A stretch of DNA of 42,896 nt, taken from positions 1 through 42,896 of the IMG/VR virus record IMGVR_UViG_3300032323_001293; one strand, written 5' to 3'. The translations under genes and the position numbers were made by a program. The notes beneath the pieces were generated by a model. The model was not told where the DNA came from. It did not search any database and worked only from the letters and a program-made list of their open reading frames with translations. Positions 33,095-40,654 of this stretch are shown one piece after another; position 1 is the first letter of the stretch; each line of letters starts with the position of its first letter. This DNA is from a virus.

Positions 33095-34078
33095 TTACTC
33101 GTCGTCCCAGTCATCGACCATGGAAGCCAAGCTGGATTTGGCTACTGGTACAGCGCTCGGCTTCTTTTCTTCCGTGCGCACGACTGGCTCTTCTGGTTCT
33201 TCTGCAACCGGCTCCGCCTTGGGCTTGGCTTTCGCTTTGGCTTTGGGTGGTGGGGGCGGTGCGTCGTCCGTGTCATCGGCTTCTGGCGCTGTCTCGGCCT
33301 TGGCCTTGCTTGCTGCAGGACGCGTGCCGCCAATGCTTGGATCGGCAGGCTTGGACACGTTATCCATCTTGGCCACGCTCATGGTGATCGCCTTGATGGC
33401 ATCGTCGCAAGCGCCTTGCTCCTTGATGTTCGGATACTCGTCGTCGGTCAACCAGCGCACGGCCTTGAAGAACAGCTTGGGCGACTCGGACGCTGTGTCG
33501 AACTTCATGCGCGTCACAACTTCGGAAGGGTCAATGTTCTGTGCGGCCAAGTAGCGAGCGTACGCTTGCAGTGGGCGGTTGTCGCCAGTCTCTTTGCCGA
33601 AGATCGAAGTTGCTGGCAGCGCCAGTTGCAACACGTCACCTTCTTGGTCGTTGGCCAACACCAGCGCAAGACGTTGTTGGTAGCGGCAGGCGCGGCTTTG
33701 GCCTTGGCCAGAACCGGCAATGTTCTGTGGGCACTCGGAGCAGGTCGAGGCTTGCTTGTTCTCGCTGTCAGGGCTTGGCTTCTCGCCGTCAGCCGACCAG
33801 CAGTCTGGAGGTGCTGGATTCTCAGCGTCGTACTTGGCCATGTAGAACACGCGGGACACCTTGGGCGCAGCGTTGACGATCACCACGTCGAGGAAGCGCT
33901 CGTCGATGGCAGCAACTTCTTTGCCGTTGTTGACCAGACGGAACACGCCGCCTTTGATGGACACACGCTTGCCACCACCGCCACCACCCGCAAGGGCTTT
34001 GGCCATGGCCGACAATTCGCCACGCGCTTTGGCGAAGGCGGGAACTTGGGAAGGGTTGAAGAGCGTTACGTTACTCAC
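33095..34078 (-). CDS. Four-Cys protein with acidic tail, possible ssDNA-binding role
   Basis: 327 residues with an AGGAG site upstream. Residues 1-250 form a folded region with four Cys (C93, C113, C116, C131, in 'TCSECPQNIAGSGQGQSRACR') suited to bind zinc, followed by 'RLALVLANDQEGDVLQLALPATSIFG' and 'LQAYARYLAAQNI'. Residues about 250-310 are Pro/Lys/Ala/Glu-rich and disordered; the C-terminus ends VDDWDDE, an acidic tip like that of single-stranded-DNA-binding proteins. Position beside primase, helicase and polymerase supports a DNA-binding role. The family is common in phages as far as I recall but has no assigned function. Confidence 0.7.
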   Translation of the reverse strand: MSNVTLFNPSQVPAFAKARGELSAMAKALAGGGGGGKRVSIKGGVFRLVNNGKEVAAIDERFLDVVIVNAAPKVSRVFYMAKYDAENPAPPDCWSADGEKPSPDSENKQASTCSECPQNIAGSGQGQSRACRYQQRLALVLANDQEGDVLQLALPATSIFGKETGDNRPLQAYARYLAAQNIDPSEVVTRMKFDTASESPKLFFKAVRWLTDDEYPNIKEQGACDDAIKAITMSVAKMDNVSKPADPSIGGTRPAASKAKAETAPEADDTDDAPPPPPKAKAKAKPKAEPVAEEPEEPVVRTEEKKPSAVPVAKSSLASMVDDWDDE

Positions 34079-34098
34079 TTTGGTTCTCCTGTTGAAAT

Positions 34099-34563
34099 TT
34101 ATTTGGTGGGCTTGCGCACACTGATGGCGTACTCGGTCATCGAGTTGAGACCGGGCGGAACAACACCGGGGTTCTCTTCCAAGAACGTGCCCATGTTGGT
34201 CTGCGCAATGCGCTTCTCCAACAAGTCGATGGCATCGTGCTCTTTGATGAACTCTTTGAACGAGTCCCAGTCTTGTGTGTTGTAGCGTGTCTTTGTGGAC
34301 AACACCACGGTGCCGTTCTCGGTGCGCACGGAGCTGACACCCATCACGAGCATCTGGTCCTTGAGCGCCGTCTTCACAGCGTCTTGTTGGCGTTTGATTT
34401 CTTCGACTGCCGCGTCGTATTCAGTGGTCAGTTCCTGAATCTTGGCAGCCATCTTGCGGTACACCTTGGCCAGCTTGTCCATGGGGACAGCGGCCAGTGC
34501 TTCGGCTTCAGCTCGGCGCTCGGCCGTGGTGTCTGCGGGGGCTTCGTCGTCTATTTCAGTCAT
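34099..34563 (-). CDS. Coiled-coil phage protein, Gp157-like possibility
   Basis: 154 residues with ribosome-binding site TAGGAGAAG. Acidic N-terminus, then a coiled coil (about 28-75, 'LAKVYRKMAAKIQELTTEYDAAVEEIKRQQDAVKTALKDQM'), then 'VRTENGTVVLSTKTRYNTQDWDSFKEFIKEHDAIDLLEKRI' and 'VPPGLNSMTEYAISVRKP'. This order is reminiscent of the Gp157-type phage proteins, but I am not certain of the family. It follows a good sigma70-like promoter, so it may be among the first genes of a sub-operon including the four-Cys protein, regulator and primase-helicase. Confidence 0.65.
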   Translation of the reverse strand: MTEIDDEAPADTTAERRAEAEALAAVPMDKLAKVYRKMAAKIQELTTEYDAAVEEIKRQQDAVKTALKDQMLVMGVSSVRTENGTVVLSTKTRYNTQDWDSFKEFIKEHDAIDLLEKRIAQTNMGTFLEENPGVVPPGLNSMTEYAISVRKPTK

Positions 34564-34606
34564 TTGCTTCTCCTAAAAGCGGTTGGGGGTTTGTCTAAGA
34601 TTTGAC

Positions 34607-34634
34607 ATCATACATGGGATTTTTTCGCATGCAA
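34607..34634 (-). promoter_or_regulatory. Putative sigma70 promoter
   Basis: On the minus strand, TTGCAT (34634-34629) and TATGAT (34612-34607) are 16 bases apart; the -10 box matches the consensus in five of six positions and the -35 in four of six. It lies in one of the few gaps of this arm (34564-34643, 80 bases, more A/T-rich than the surroundings) and points at the gene that begins at 34563, with a transcript leader of about 37 bases. Confidence 0.5.
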
Positions 34635-34643
34635 CTCCTTTCT

Positions 34644-36206
34644 TCAAGAATTTTTTATTTCGCTGTCGAACAGGCCAACCAGCAACGTGTTGTCAGAAAC
34701 CTTGGTTTTCATGGCCCCAAAAAGTTTCTTCTCGATGGGGCTCGACTCGATGTGCACCACGGTGACTTTGTCGGAATCCTGCCCCTTGCGATCAGCTCGG
34801 GCGATGCACTGGATGTACTGCTCCACGCTCATGAGGGGGCCGTAGAACACCACCGTGTCAGCTGCCGTTAAGGTAATGCCATGGGCAGTGGCCGCAGGCT
34901 GCATGACCAGCACTTGAATGGTGGGCGTGTTCTGGAAGTCGTGGATGATGCGCCCGCGTTTGGCCGCGCTCACGTCGCCGTGGATTTGCTCGACACCATA
35001 ACCCTTCTTGGTCAGGTGGCGCACGATGGTGTCGATGCTGCTGCGAAACAGCGCGAAGATGATGACCTTGCGGTCCGTCTCCTCCAGCACTTCCTCCAAC
35101 ACGCTCAAGCGCGGAGCTGCATCGAACTCCACAACTTCTTTGTCGTCGGTGTATGCCGCGCCGCACGAAATCTGCAGCAGCTTGTTGACGGCCACGCCTG
35201 CATTGACGGCGCTGATCGTCTCACCCGCTGCGCGCACCATGAGCTGCTCCTTGAGCATCTTGTAGTACTTGTTCTGCTGCGGGGTCATCGGCACTTCACG
35301 CGTCACGGTCAGCACCGGGGGCAAGTCAAGGCACTGCGCTTTTGTGAAACGTATTGCTGGCTGCAAGGCGCTGAACACTGTGTCGCGTGCATCGGGCTTG
35401 GCTGCCCACTTGAACATGGTCAGCTTGTTCATCACCTTGTCGCGCCACGCCGTGAAGAACTTGGGCACGCCACCGGGGTTCACCAGCTTGGCCAAGCCGT
35501 ACGCATCCACGGGGGACTGCGAGGCCGGTGTACCCGTCATCATCCACAGGTACGTCTCAGGCTTGAGGATCGAATTCAGCGCCTTCCAGCGCCGCGTGCT
35601 CGGGTTCTTGTACGCGTTGGCTTCGTCCACAATGACCAGATCGAATCGGCCATCCGCGTTGATCTCGTTGGCGATCAGGTTCAGGCCGTCGTAGTTGGCG
35701 ATGACGATCTCGTAGTTCTTCTGGATCATCTCGATGCGTCGAGCTGCCTGCGCATGATGGGCCACCACAGCGGAGCGGTGGATGATGCTGCTGTTGATGT
35801 CACCCATCCATGCGCTGTGCATGATCGACAGGGGGCACAGGATCAGCACACGCCGCACGTCACCGCGCTTCATGAGGTAGTCCGCTGCCCACAGTGCGCT
35901 CAGCGTCTTGCCGGTGCCGGGGTCGTTGAAACAGAATGCGCGGCGGTACAGCGTGAGGAAGCTGGCCGTATCGACTTGGTGTTTCATCGGCTTGTAGCGA
36001 CCGGGCCATGCGTACTTGCGTGTGATGGGGGACGGTGCGTTCTTCACGCCGAGGTTGCGCAGCACGCGCATCTCGTCCAGTCCCCAGTACACGGCCACTT
36101 CGTATGTGCCGTTGTGCTCAGAGAGCACCTTGTGTTTTGGGATAACGCTGTACTTGTGTGGGTTGCGTGTGCGCACCACCAGCGCCTTGTTGTCAATGAT
36201 CTGCAC
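34644..36206 (-). CDS. SNF2/DEAD-type superfamily 2 helicase
   Basis: 520 residues from a GTG start at 36206 preceded by AGGAG. Motif I is D95-PGTGKT101, motif Ia 'VLILCPLSIMHSAW', motif II D194-E-A-N197 (VIVDEANAYKN), motif III 'LWMMTGTPASQSP'; the second RecA-like domain has 'KVIIFALFRSSIDTIVRHL', 'ILVMQPAATAHGITLTAAD'-type motif V (positions about 430-450) and motif VI 'QCIARADRKGQ'. This is the small Snf2-like helicase often found in phage replication modules. It should translocate on DNA and remodel proteins or forks. The DEAN form in motif II (rather than DEAH/DEAD) is noted but Asp and Glu are intact. Confidence 0.9.
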   Translation of the reverse strand: MQIIDNKALVVRTRNPHKYSVIPKHKVLSEHNGTYEVAVYWGLDEMRVLRNLGVKNAPSPITRKYAWPGRYKPMKHQVDTASFLTLYRRAFCFNDPGTGKTLSALWAADYLMKRGDVRRVLILCPLSIMHSAWMGDINSSIIHRSAVVAHHAQAARRIEMIQKNYEIVIANYDGLNLIANEINADGRFDLVIVDEANAYKNPSTRRWKALNSILKPETYLWMMTGTPASQSPVDAYGLAKLVNPGGVPKFFTAWRDKVMNKLTMFKWAAKPDARDTVFSALQPAIRFTKAQCLDLPPVLTVTREVPMTPQQNKYYKMLKEQLMVRAAGETISAVNAGVAVNKLLQISCGAAYTDDKEVVEFDAAPRLSVLEEVLEETDRKVIIFALFRSSIDTIVRHLTKKGYGVEQIHGDVSAAKRGRIIHDFQNTPTIQVLVMQPAATAHGITLTAADTVVFYGPLMSVEQYIQCIARADRKGQDSDKVTVVHIESSPIEKKLFGAMKTKVSDNTLLVGLFDSEIKNS

Positions 36207-36218
36207 TAGGTTGCACTC

Positions 36219-36590
36219 CTATATTGGTTTTCTACATACGAACTTTGATTTGTTCGTCAAGTAGTGGGTTTCAAGTTGGCCCATTGCTTTGAGCCGCTTG
36301 TAGGTGAGTCCGTAGAACTCCTCAGCAAGCACATCGTTAACGTCTACCCAATCATTTCCAAAACGTGCTATCCAGAGATTGAGCAGCGTTTCTATCGGGG
36401 TGTTGAATGGGAGGCTGTCAAGTTCTTCCATGTTCACCTCGTCCGTCTTTGTGACGAAACCGCCCGGTGCGTGTGTTGGGCCAGCGCCGCGTTGGTTAGT
36501 AAAAGCGAATGAGGTTACAGTGGATGAGTCGCTGCTGACAATCACACTCCCGGCCGTAGCGTTTGTGAGTGGGGGCCAGATGCTTGGCAT
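36219..36590 (-). CDS. Hypothetical protein; start uncertain
   Basis: Open from the ATG at 36590, which overlaps the HNH gene stop as TGATG, giving 123 residues. An internal ATG at 36431 has a better ribosome-binding site (GACGAGGTG) and gives 70 residues. The C-terminal part is well formed: 'MEELDSLPFNTPIETLLNLWIARFGNDWVDVNDV' then 'FYGLTYKRLKAMGQLETHYLTNKSKFVCRKPI', a winged-helix-like or small helical protein. The N-terminal 53 residues are Ser/Thr-rich and less protein-like. Both forms may be made. No function recognised. Confidence 0.55.
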   Translation of the reverse strand: MPSIWPPLTNATAGSVIVSSDSSTVTSFAFTNQRGAGPTHAPGGFVTKTDEVNMEELDSLPFNTPIETLLNLWIARFGNDWVDVNDVLAEEFYGLTYKRLKAMGQLETHYLTNKSKFVCRKPI

Positions 36591-36850
36591 CACTTCACCG
36601 AATGATCGCTGTTGCGGTCATACGTCCGGTTCTGGCTCTTGGGTATCGCCTTGAGGTTGCTGCGTGTGGTCTTTCCGCCTTTGGACAGAGGCTTCTTGTG
36701 GTGCACGTCTTTGCCGTCACCCTTTTCCACAGTGCCTTCTTTCATGAGCATGCGCCGGGCCTTGTTGCTCTCAGCACGCGCCTTCTTGGCCTTCGTGGTC
36801 TGAGCGTATGGTGGGTATGTGTCGCGGTCTTCGGGGTTTTTGTAGGGCAT
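36590..36850 (-). CDS. HNH endonuclease-like protein
   Basis: 86 residues from the ATG at 36850, chosen because it follows AAGGAGCC; the longer open frame upstream overlaps the nuclease gene. After a basic helix ('AQTTKAKKARAESNKARRMLMKEG') comes 'KDVHHKKPLSKGGKTTRSNLKAIPKSQNRTY': His-His of the first HNH strand, the K-G-G turn and an Asn-x-x spacing, ending in an N-R-T-Y in place of the usual C-terminal His. This is the short HNH form seen in phage genomes. It may nick or cleave DNA in replication or packaging. The last catalytic His is not obvious, so activity is uncertain. Confidence 0.75.
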   Translation of the reverse strand: MPYKNPEDRDTYPPYAQTTKAKKARAESNKARRMLMKEGTVEKGDGKDVHHKKPLSKGGKTTRSNLKAIPKSQNRTYDRNSDHSVK

Positions 36851-36860
36851 TTCAGGCTCC

Positions 36861-37526
36861 TTAATGTTTGGGGTTGAATTCGCAGCCGGTGACTTGGCAC
36901 CAGCCGCACAGCGGCGTTTGGTTTGGGTTCCACACGTCGTTGGCAAAAGACGCTTCTAGCCGCGCCGTGCGCTCACGGTAGCGCCACCACGCCGCAGCCT
37001 TCTGGTCACGCGTCATCTGCAACTTGACCATACTGTTTTTCACGATGAAGAGCAAGGCCGAGTTGACTTTGCGGATGTGCGGGAAGTACTCGAACACCAT
37101 GCAGGACATGAGCACGAGCTGGTCACGGTCAGGGTACTTGTTGTTGCCCGTCTTGTAGTCGCCCACCCACGCCGTCAGGTTGTCGTCGTCAACGATCAGG
37201 ATGTCAGCAATACCGCGCACCCACACGTCGGGGGACTTCCACTCAGTGGGTTTCAAGTCCACGGTCAGCGCCATCTCAAACTCAGCCAGCTTGCGCCCGG
37301 GCTTTTTGATAAGCGCATCGGCCACGTCCTTGAACTGCGCGTGCTCAGGTGGGATCGGCTTGCCGTCCCGGACATACAGCTCAAGCGACTCGTGCACTTG
37401 GTTGCCGTAGCGTGTGGCCTCAGTCTCTTGGAAGGGGTACTTCTTCAAGACCTTGACCTCGTGGTAGCGCCGTGCGCAGCCCTCAAAGTCTTTGAGGGAC
37501 GAGTGTGACCATGCTGGTTTTTTCAT
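36861..37526 (-). CDS. PD-(D/E)XK exonuclease, Cas4/RecB-like with Fe-S cysteines
   Basis: 221 residues. RecB-family nuclease motifs are complete: H45 (YGNQVHESLELY), D108 in 'VRGIADILIVDDD', D123-Y-K125 in 'VGDYKTGN', and Q136. Four Cys suitable for a 4Fe-4S cluster are placed as in Cas4 and AddB: C17 near the N-terminus and C207, C210, C215 at the end (CGWCQVTGC). It should process DNA ends during phage recombination or replication, next to the polymerase and helicase. There is no CRISPR array or cas gene, so a CRISPR adaptation role is not implied. Its ribosome-binding site is weak and its start overlaps the preceding gene by 44 bases. Confidence 0.9.
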   Translation of the reverse strand: MKKPAWSHSSLKDFEGCARRYHEVKVLKKYPFQETEATRYGNQVHESLELYVRDGKPIPPEHAQFKDVADALIKKPGRKLAEFEMALTVDLKPTEWKSPDVWVRGIADILIVDDDNLTAWVGDYKTGNNKYPDRDQLVLMSCMVFEYFPHIRKVNSALLFIVKNSMVKLQMTRDQKAAAWWRYRERTARLEASFANDVWNPNQTPLCGWCQVTGCEFNPKH

Positions 37527-37749
37527 ATCTGTCTTTGTTCAGTAAAAAATAATTGAACGCATCTTCAAAGTTGAACGCCATCACAGGGATTGGTCTCGAA
37601 AGTCCGTGGTCTGCTGCCGGAGCGTTGGTGTACAGGTAGCCGTGTTCTAGGTGGTCAGAGCCCGGGTCCGGGTAGTCAACTGTCCAGCCCAACAACTCCA
37701 TGACATCCAGCTTGGTCTGCTCCTCAGAACTTTGCGGAATGTATCGCAT
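37483..37749 (-). CDS. Hypothetical acidic protein (88 aa)
   Basis: ATG at 37749, preceded by AGAGG, overlaps the end of the HExxH gene by 26 bases; an upstream ATG at 37779 is less well placed. The product runs 'MRYIPQSSEEQTKLDVMELLGW' then 'DYPDPGSDHLEHGYLYTNAPAADHG' and 'MAFNFEDAFNYFLLNKDRYEK'. It is acidic, aromatic-rich and has no Cys or membrane segment. It overlaps both neighbours, which suggests a coupled operon with the nuclease. No family recognised. Confidence 0.65.
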   Translation of the reverse strand: MRYIPQSSEEQTKLDVMELLGWTVDYPDPGSDHLEHGYLYTNAPAADHGLSRPIPVMAFNFEDAFNYFLLNKDRYEKTSMVTLVPQRL

Positions 37750-38026
37750 CGTTGAGCCTCTTGGAAAACGCAGTGACAAACTGTTCGTTGGCTTCGAGCT
37801 TGCTGCCCATGTCGTGCAAGATGGCGTGCGTCACCTCGTGCCAGAAAGTCTCGCTGCGCTGGCGCTCGGACCGTGCGGTGATGCGGCCCCCCGTGCGTAT
37901 CTTGAACGCAACACGGATGGTGTGTCCGTATGTCACGCTGCCTGCGCGGTCGGGGGGTATCAGCATGTACGGCTGCACCACTGTGTAACGCGTTTCTCCA
38001 ACGCGGATTGATTTTGGTAGTTGCAT
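37724..38026 (-). CDS. Minimal HExxH zinc metallopeptidase-like protein
   Basis: 100 residues with a strong AAGGAGAG site before the ATG. After a beta-rich start ('MQLPKSIRVGETRYTVVQPYM', 'TIRVAFKIRTGG'), the helix 'RSETFWHEVTHAILHDMG' has H63-E64-x-x-H67, and 'LEANEQFVTAFSKRL' offers E81 as a possible third zinc ligand, as in gluzincins. Proteins of this size and shape are common in phage replication regions. Substrate is unknown; it may clip a host factor or regulator, or be a structural relic of a protease fold. Confidence 0.75.
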   Translation of the reverse strand: MQLPKSIRVGETRYTVVQPYMLIPPDRAGSVTYGHTIRVAFKIRTGGRITARSERQRSETFWHEVTHAILHDMGSKLEANEQFVTAFSKRLNDAIHSAKF

Positions 38027-38041
38027 GGTTGCTCTCCTTGG

Positions 38042-40069
38042 TCAGTTTTTGGCCAACCCATATCGACGGTGTGCGCCACCGTCAGCGGCCAGAGGAATCC
38101 CCGGCAAATACTTTGGCTCCATAGTCATTTGCGCCAAGACCCAAGTCTTAGCGAAAGCAACTTCTTCGTCCGGCACCACAGCAATCAGCTCGTCGTGCAC
38201 GGTGCCCTTCACAGGGTACTTCTTGTCGACGCGCAGCATGCCGTCAGTCATCACAATGCGGGCTACGCCCTGCACGATGTTGTTCGTTATCTTACCAGCA
38301 TACAGCTTCGTTGCATCATCGCCGTACACCCACTGCAAGCCGCCTTCCTTTTCGGTACCATCCTCGTTTTTGACCTTCTCCCTGACTTGTCTCAGGTTGG
38401 GGTACAACAGGCTCATGCCGTTGGGCAGAACGATTTCTTCTTTGCGGAAGGTGACGCATTTGTACGTGAACTCGTGGCCGCCGTAAAGTGCGCGCTCGAT
38501 CAACGACCCGCACATATCCCAGAACGCCACCACAGGCCACGCCGTGGCGCGGTACTTGTCGATGATCATCTTGGCCGCTACGCAATGCACCAACAGCTCA
38601 TCGTCTGTGCAGGTGTGCGGAATCTCCATCATCTTCTTGACGTTGTCGTCCCACTCAAGAAACTTCTGTATGTACGTCGCGGTAACGCCGAGCTTCTTTG
38701 CGAAGTTTTTGTCGTAGCGTTGAGGCGGCGCACCGAGGAAACCCACGAGTAGCTGGGCGGCGAATGAAGCCCAGCCCAGTCCGTAACCACAGCCCAGAAG
38801 CGCGGACTTTGCCGACTGCCGGAGATCAGGGTGTGACTCTTTTGTAAGGCCCGGTATGTTGAACATCTGAGCGCCGAACGCTGCGTAAGGATCACCGCCT
38901 TGCCGGAAGATGAGTAGCATGTCCTCGTAATCAGCCAGCCACGCAAGAACTCGCGGTTCAATCTGTGACAGATCACCGACGACCAGTTGGTGCCCTTCGG
39001 GAGCCATAATAGCTTTGCGCAAGAACGATCCGCGCTTGAGGTTCTGCATGTTGATGGCGCTGCCTTTGCTGGCCGTCCAGCGCCCGGACTTGGCACCATA
39101 GTAAGAGAGCGGGACAGGCAGTCTTCCGCGCTTCGAGATGTCCAGAAACCGCTGCGCCCGCGTACGCTCAGTGGTCGACTTAACTTTGAGGCGAGCCTCA
39201 CACAAAGCGGCAATGTCCTCGTTGTCCCCGTTGAGCATCGCTTGAAAAAGCGCGTCATTCTTTGCAAGTGCAAGCGTCTGCTTACCAGTCGTCTTGCTTT
39301 TCTTGTAGGGCGGGGGCATGCCGAGTTCGCGCAGGACTTCGGCAAACTGTTTGTTTGACGCAAGCGAAGATTCATCAACACCGATCTTTTGCAGGAGAGC
39401 TTCACGTTTTTCCTTTTCATCGTACAACGCGTCAGTGAGCATGCTCTGATCCAGCTCCAGCATCGGACGTGTGTACATCTTGAGCGTCATGTCGATCAGG
39501 CGCAGCTCCTTGGTGGGGTACAGCCCGTTGGACAGCCCTGTCGCGGGGTCAAGGCGCATCATCAATTTGCTGAACACCTGCTCACACAAATACACATCAT
39601 GCGCACAGTACTCGGCAAGCTCGCGCTCCGTCTTCGGGTCCAGCTCTTCCATGCCGTTGGTGCTGTGCACTGCTTTGCCTTTGTCGGGCAGGCCAAAGTC
39701 ACTGGCCAGCTTCTGCAATGAGTTACCTACTTCGACTCCGCGCAAGGCCCGAGCCATAGAGAGGCTGTCAAAGATAAAACACGGGTGCGCGTCATAGCCC
39801 CACTCCATGATCGAGACGTCGAACTGCGCGTTGTGAGCGAGCACAGCGGTGCGGCTCCAGTCGATGCTGTTGAAGTAGTCTTGCAGGTCTGCGCCTCTGA
39901 TCCAAGGGGCTTTGCCTGTTGCTCCGAACTCTTTGGCGCAAGCGCCGAATGCTTTGAAACGTGGGTCACGAATATATTCCTCTGTTGTCATTTTGGAGAG
40001 CGTGTAACTTTCTTTGTCCCAGCGCGTCTCGAAGTCGATGACGATGATCTCGTCGTATGGTTTTGCCAT
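38042..40069 (-). CDS. Family A DNA polymerase (replicative)
   Basis: 675 residues. The 3'-5' exonuclease domain has D12-x-E14 (VIDFET), N80-x-x-x-D84 (HNAQFD) and D158 (YCAHD). The polymerase domain has motif A D366-LSQIEP-R373, motif B R417-x3-K421-x3-L425-x3-Y429-G430, and motif C H625-D-E627 (GTVHDELIAV). No 5'-3' exonuclease domain, as in T7-type phage polymerases. The residue equivalent to E. coli Phe762 is Leu. It should replicate the phage genome with the primase-helicase and accessory proteins coded around it. Its ATG shares a base with the previous stop (TGATG). Confidence 0.97.
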   Translation of the reverse strand: MAKPYDEIIVIDFETRWDKESYTLSKMTTEEYIRDPRFKAFGACAKEFGATGKAPWIRGADLQDYFNSIDWSRTAVLAHNAQFDVSIMEWGYDAHPCFIFDSLSMARALRGVEVGNSLQKLASDFGLPDKGKAVHSTNGMEELDPKTERELAEYCAHDVYLCEQVFSKLMMRLDPATGLSNGLYPTKELRLIDMTLKMYTRPMLELDQSMLTDALYDEKEKREALLQKIGVDESSLASNKQFAEVLRELGMPPPYKKSKTTGKQTLALAKNDALFQAMLNGDNEDIAALCEARLKVKSTTERTRAQRFLDISKRGRLPVPLSYYGAKSGRWTASKGSAINMQNLKRGSFLRKAIMAPEGHQLVVGDLSQIEPRVLAWLADYEDMLLIFRQGGDPYAAFGAQMFNIPGLTKESHPDLRQSAKSALLGCGYGLGWASFAAQLLVGFLGAPPQRYDKNFAKKLGVTATYIQKFLEWDDNVKKMMEIPHTCTDDELLVHCVAAKMIIDKYRATAWPVVAFWDMCGSLIERALYGGHEFTYKCVTFRKEEIVLPNGMSLLYPNLRQVREKVKNEDGTEKEGGLQWVYGDDATKLYAGKITNNIVQGVARIVMTDGMLRVDKKYPVKGTVHDELIAVVPDEEVAFAKTWVLAQMTMEPKYLPGIPLAADGGAHRRYGLAKN

Positions 40070-40356
40070 CAGTTGTACATCCCGTGTTCGGGAGCCTCTG
40101 CTTTGATTTCGTTGACGATAAGGGCGTGTGCTTCGCTGACAAGGCCCGCCACCTCAAACTCGTTGGCGTTGACGCCGACAAGGATTTGCTTCGTGCCGTC
40201 AGACAGGATCAACACGCCGCCAAACGTCGCATCTTTTCCGTAGCACGTTGTCAGCAAAGTCAGCACGCTGGCGAAGTGTTCCTTCTGCTGCGTGTCCATG
40301 CCCTGCGCCACCTTCATGATAGCCTCCACCGCTTTGTTTGCAATGTCTTTATTCAT
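40069..40356 (-). CDS. Hypothetical protein coupled to the polymerase (95 aa)
   Basis: 95 residues, 'MNKDIANKAVEAIMKVAQGMDTQQKEHFASVL' (helical) then 'FGGVLILSDGTKQILVGVNANEFEVAGLVSEAHALIVNE' (beta-alpha). It overlaps the nuclease gene upstream by eight bases and shares a base with the polymerase start downstream, so the three are translationally coupled. No catalytic motif. A polymerase accessory role would fit its place but is not shown by sequence. Confidence 0.65.
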   Translation of the reverse strand: MNKDIANKAVEAIMKVAQGMDTQQKEHFASVLTLLTTCYGKDATFGGVLILSDGTKQILVGVNANEFEVAGLVSEAHALIVNEIKAEAPEHGMYN

Positions 40357-40654
40357 CGCGCCCCCGTATGAAGTGAATCAACGGCTCCAGCGTGTAAAGG
40401 TTTTCTTCGTTGAGAACTATGGCTGCGCCCTTCGCGGCGCGGATTCTTCGTAAGTTGTCGTCTTGCAGCGCGGTGGTCTTGCCTTTGCCTGCCTTGGCCT
40501 CGATGGCTACAAAGCGCCCTGCAATGCAGCACAGGAAGTCGGGCACGCCGCTGTTGCCGTAGCCTGTGCCGATCGGCATGGCGTAGTAGACGTTGTTGTC
40601 GTCGAGTATTTTTCTGATCTTCTTTTTGACCAGTGCTTCTGGCGTTGATGCCAT
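40349..40654 (-). CDS. VRR-NUC domain nuclease
   Basis: 101 residues with GGAGAAG before the ATG. The whole protein is one VRR-NUC module: basic N-terminal helix 'ALVKKKIRKILDD', G-x-P38-D39 (NSGVPDFL), E52-A-K54 (FVAIEAKAG), Q64, and the last strand 'GAAIVLNEENLYTL'. This PD-(D/E)XK subfamily cleaves structured DNA (Holliday junctions, flaps) and is frequent as a single-domain protein in phages, where a resolvase or debranching role before packaging is likely. Preceded by the structured intergenic region 40655-40819. Confidence 0.92.
   Translation of the reverse strand: MASTPEALVKKKIRKILDDNNVYYAMPIGTGYGNSGVPDFLCCIAGRFVAIEAKAGKGKTTALQDDNLRRIRAAKGAAIVLNEENLYTLEPLIHFIRGRDE

Noticed and set aside
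34603-34625. Plus-strand promoter starting with a perfect TTGACA
   Set aside because: No acceptable -10 box lies 16-18 bases downstream and there is no plus-strand gene to express in this arm.
34881-36209. 442-codon open frame on the plus strand
   Set aside because: Antisense to the SNF2-type helicase with intact motifs; composition is His/Arg/Leu-rich shadow sequence.
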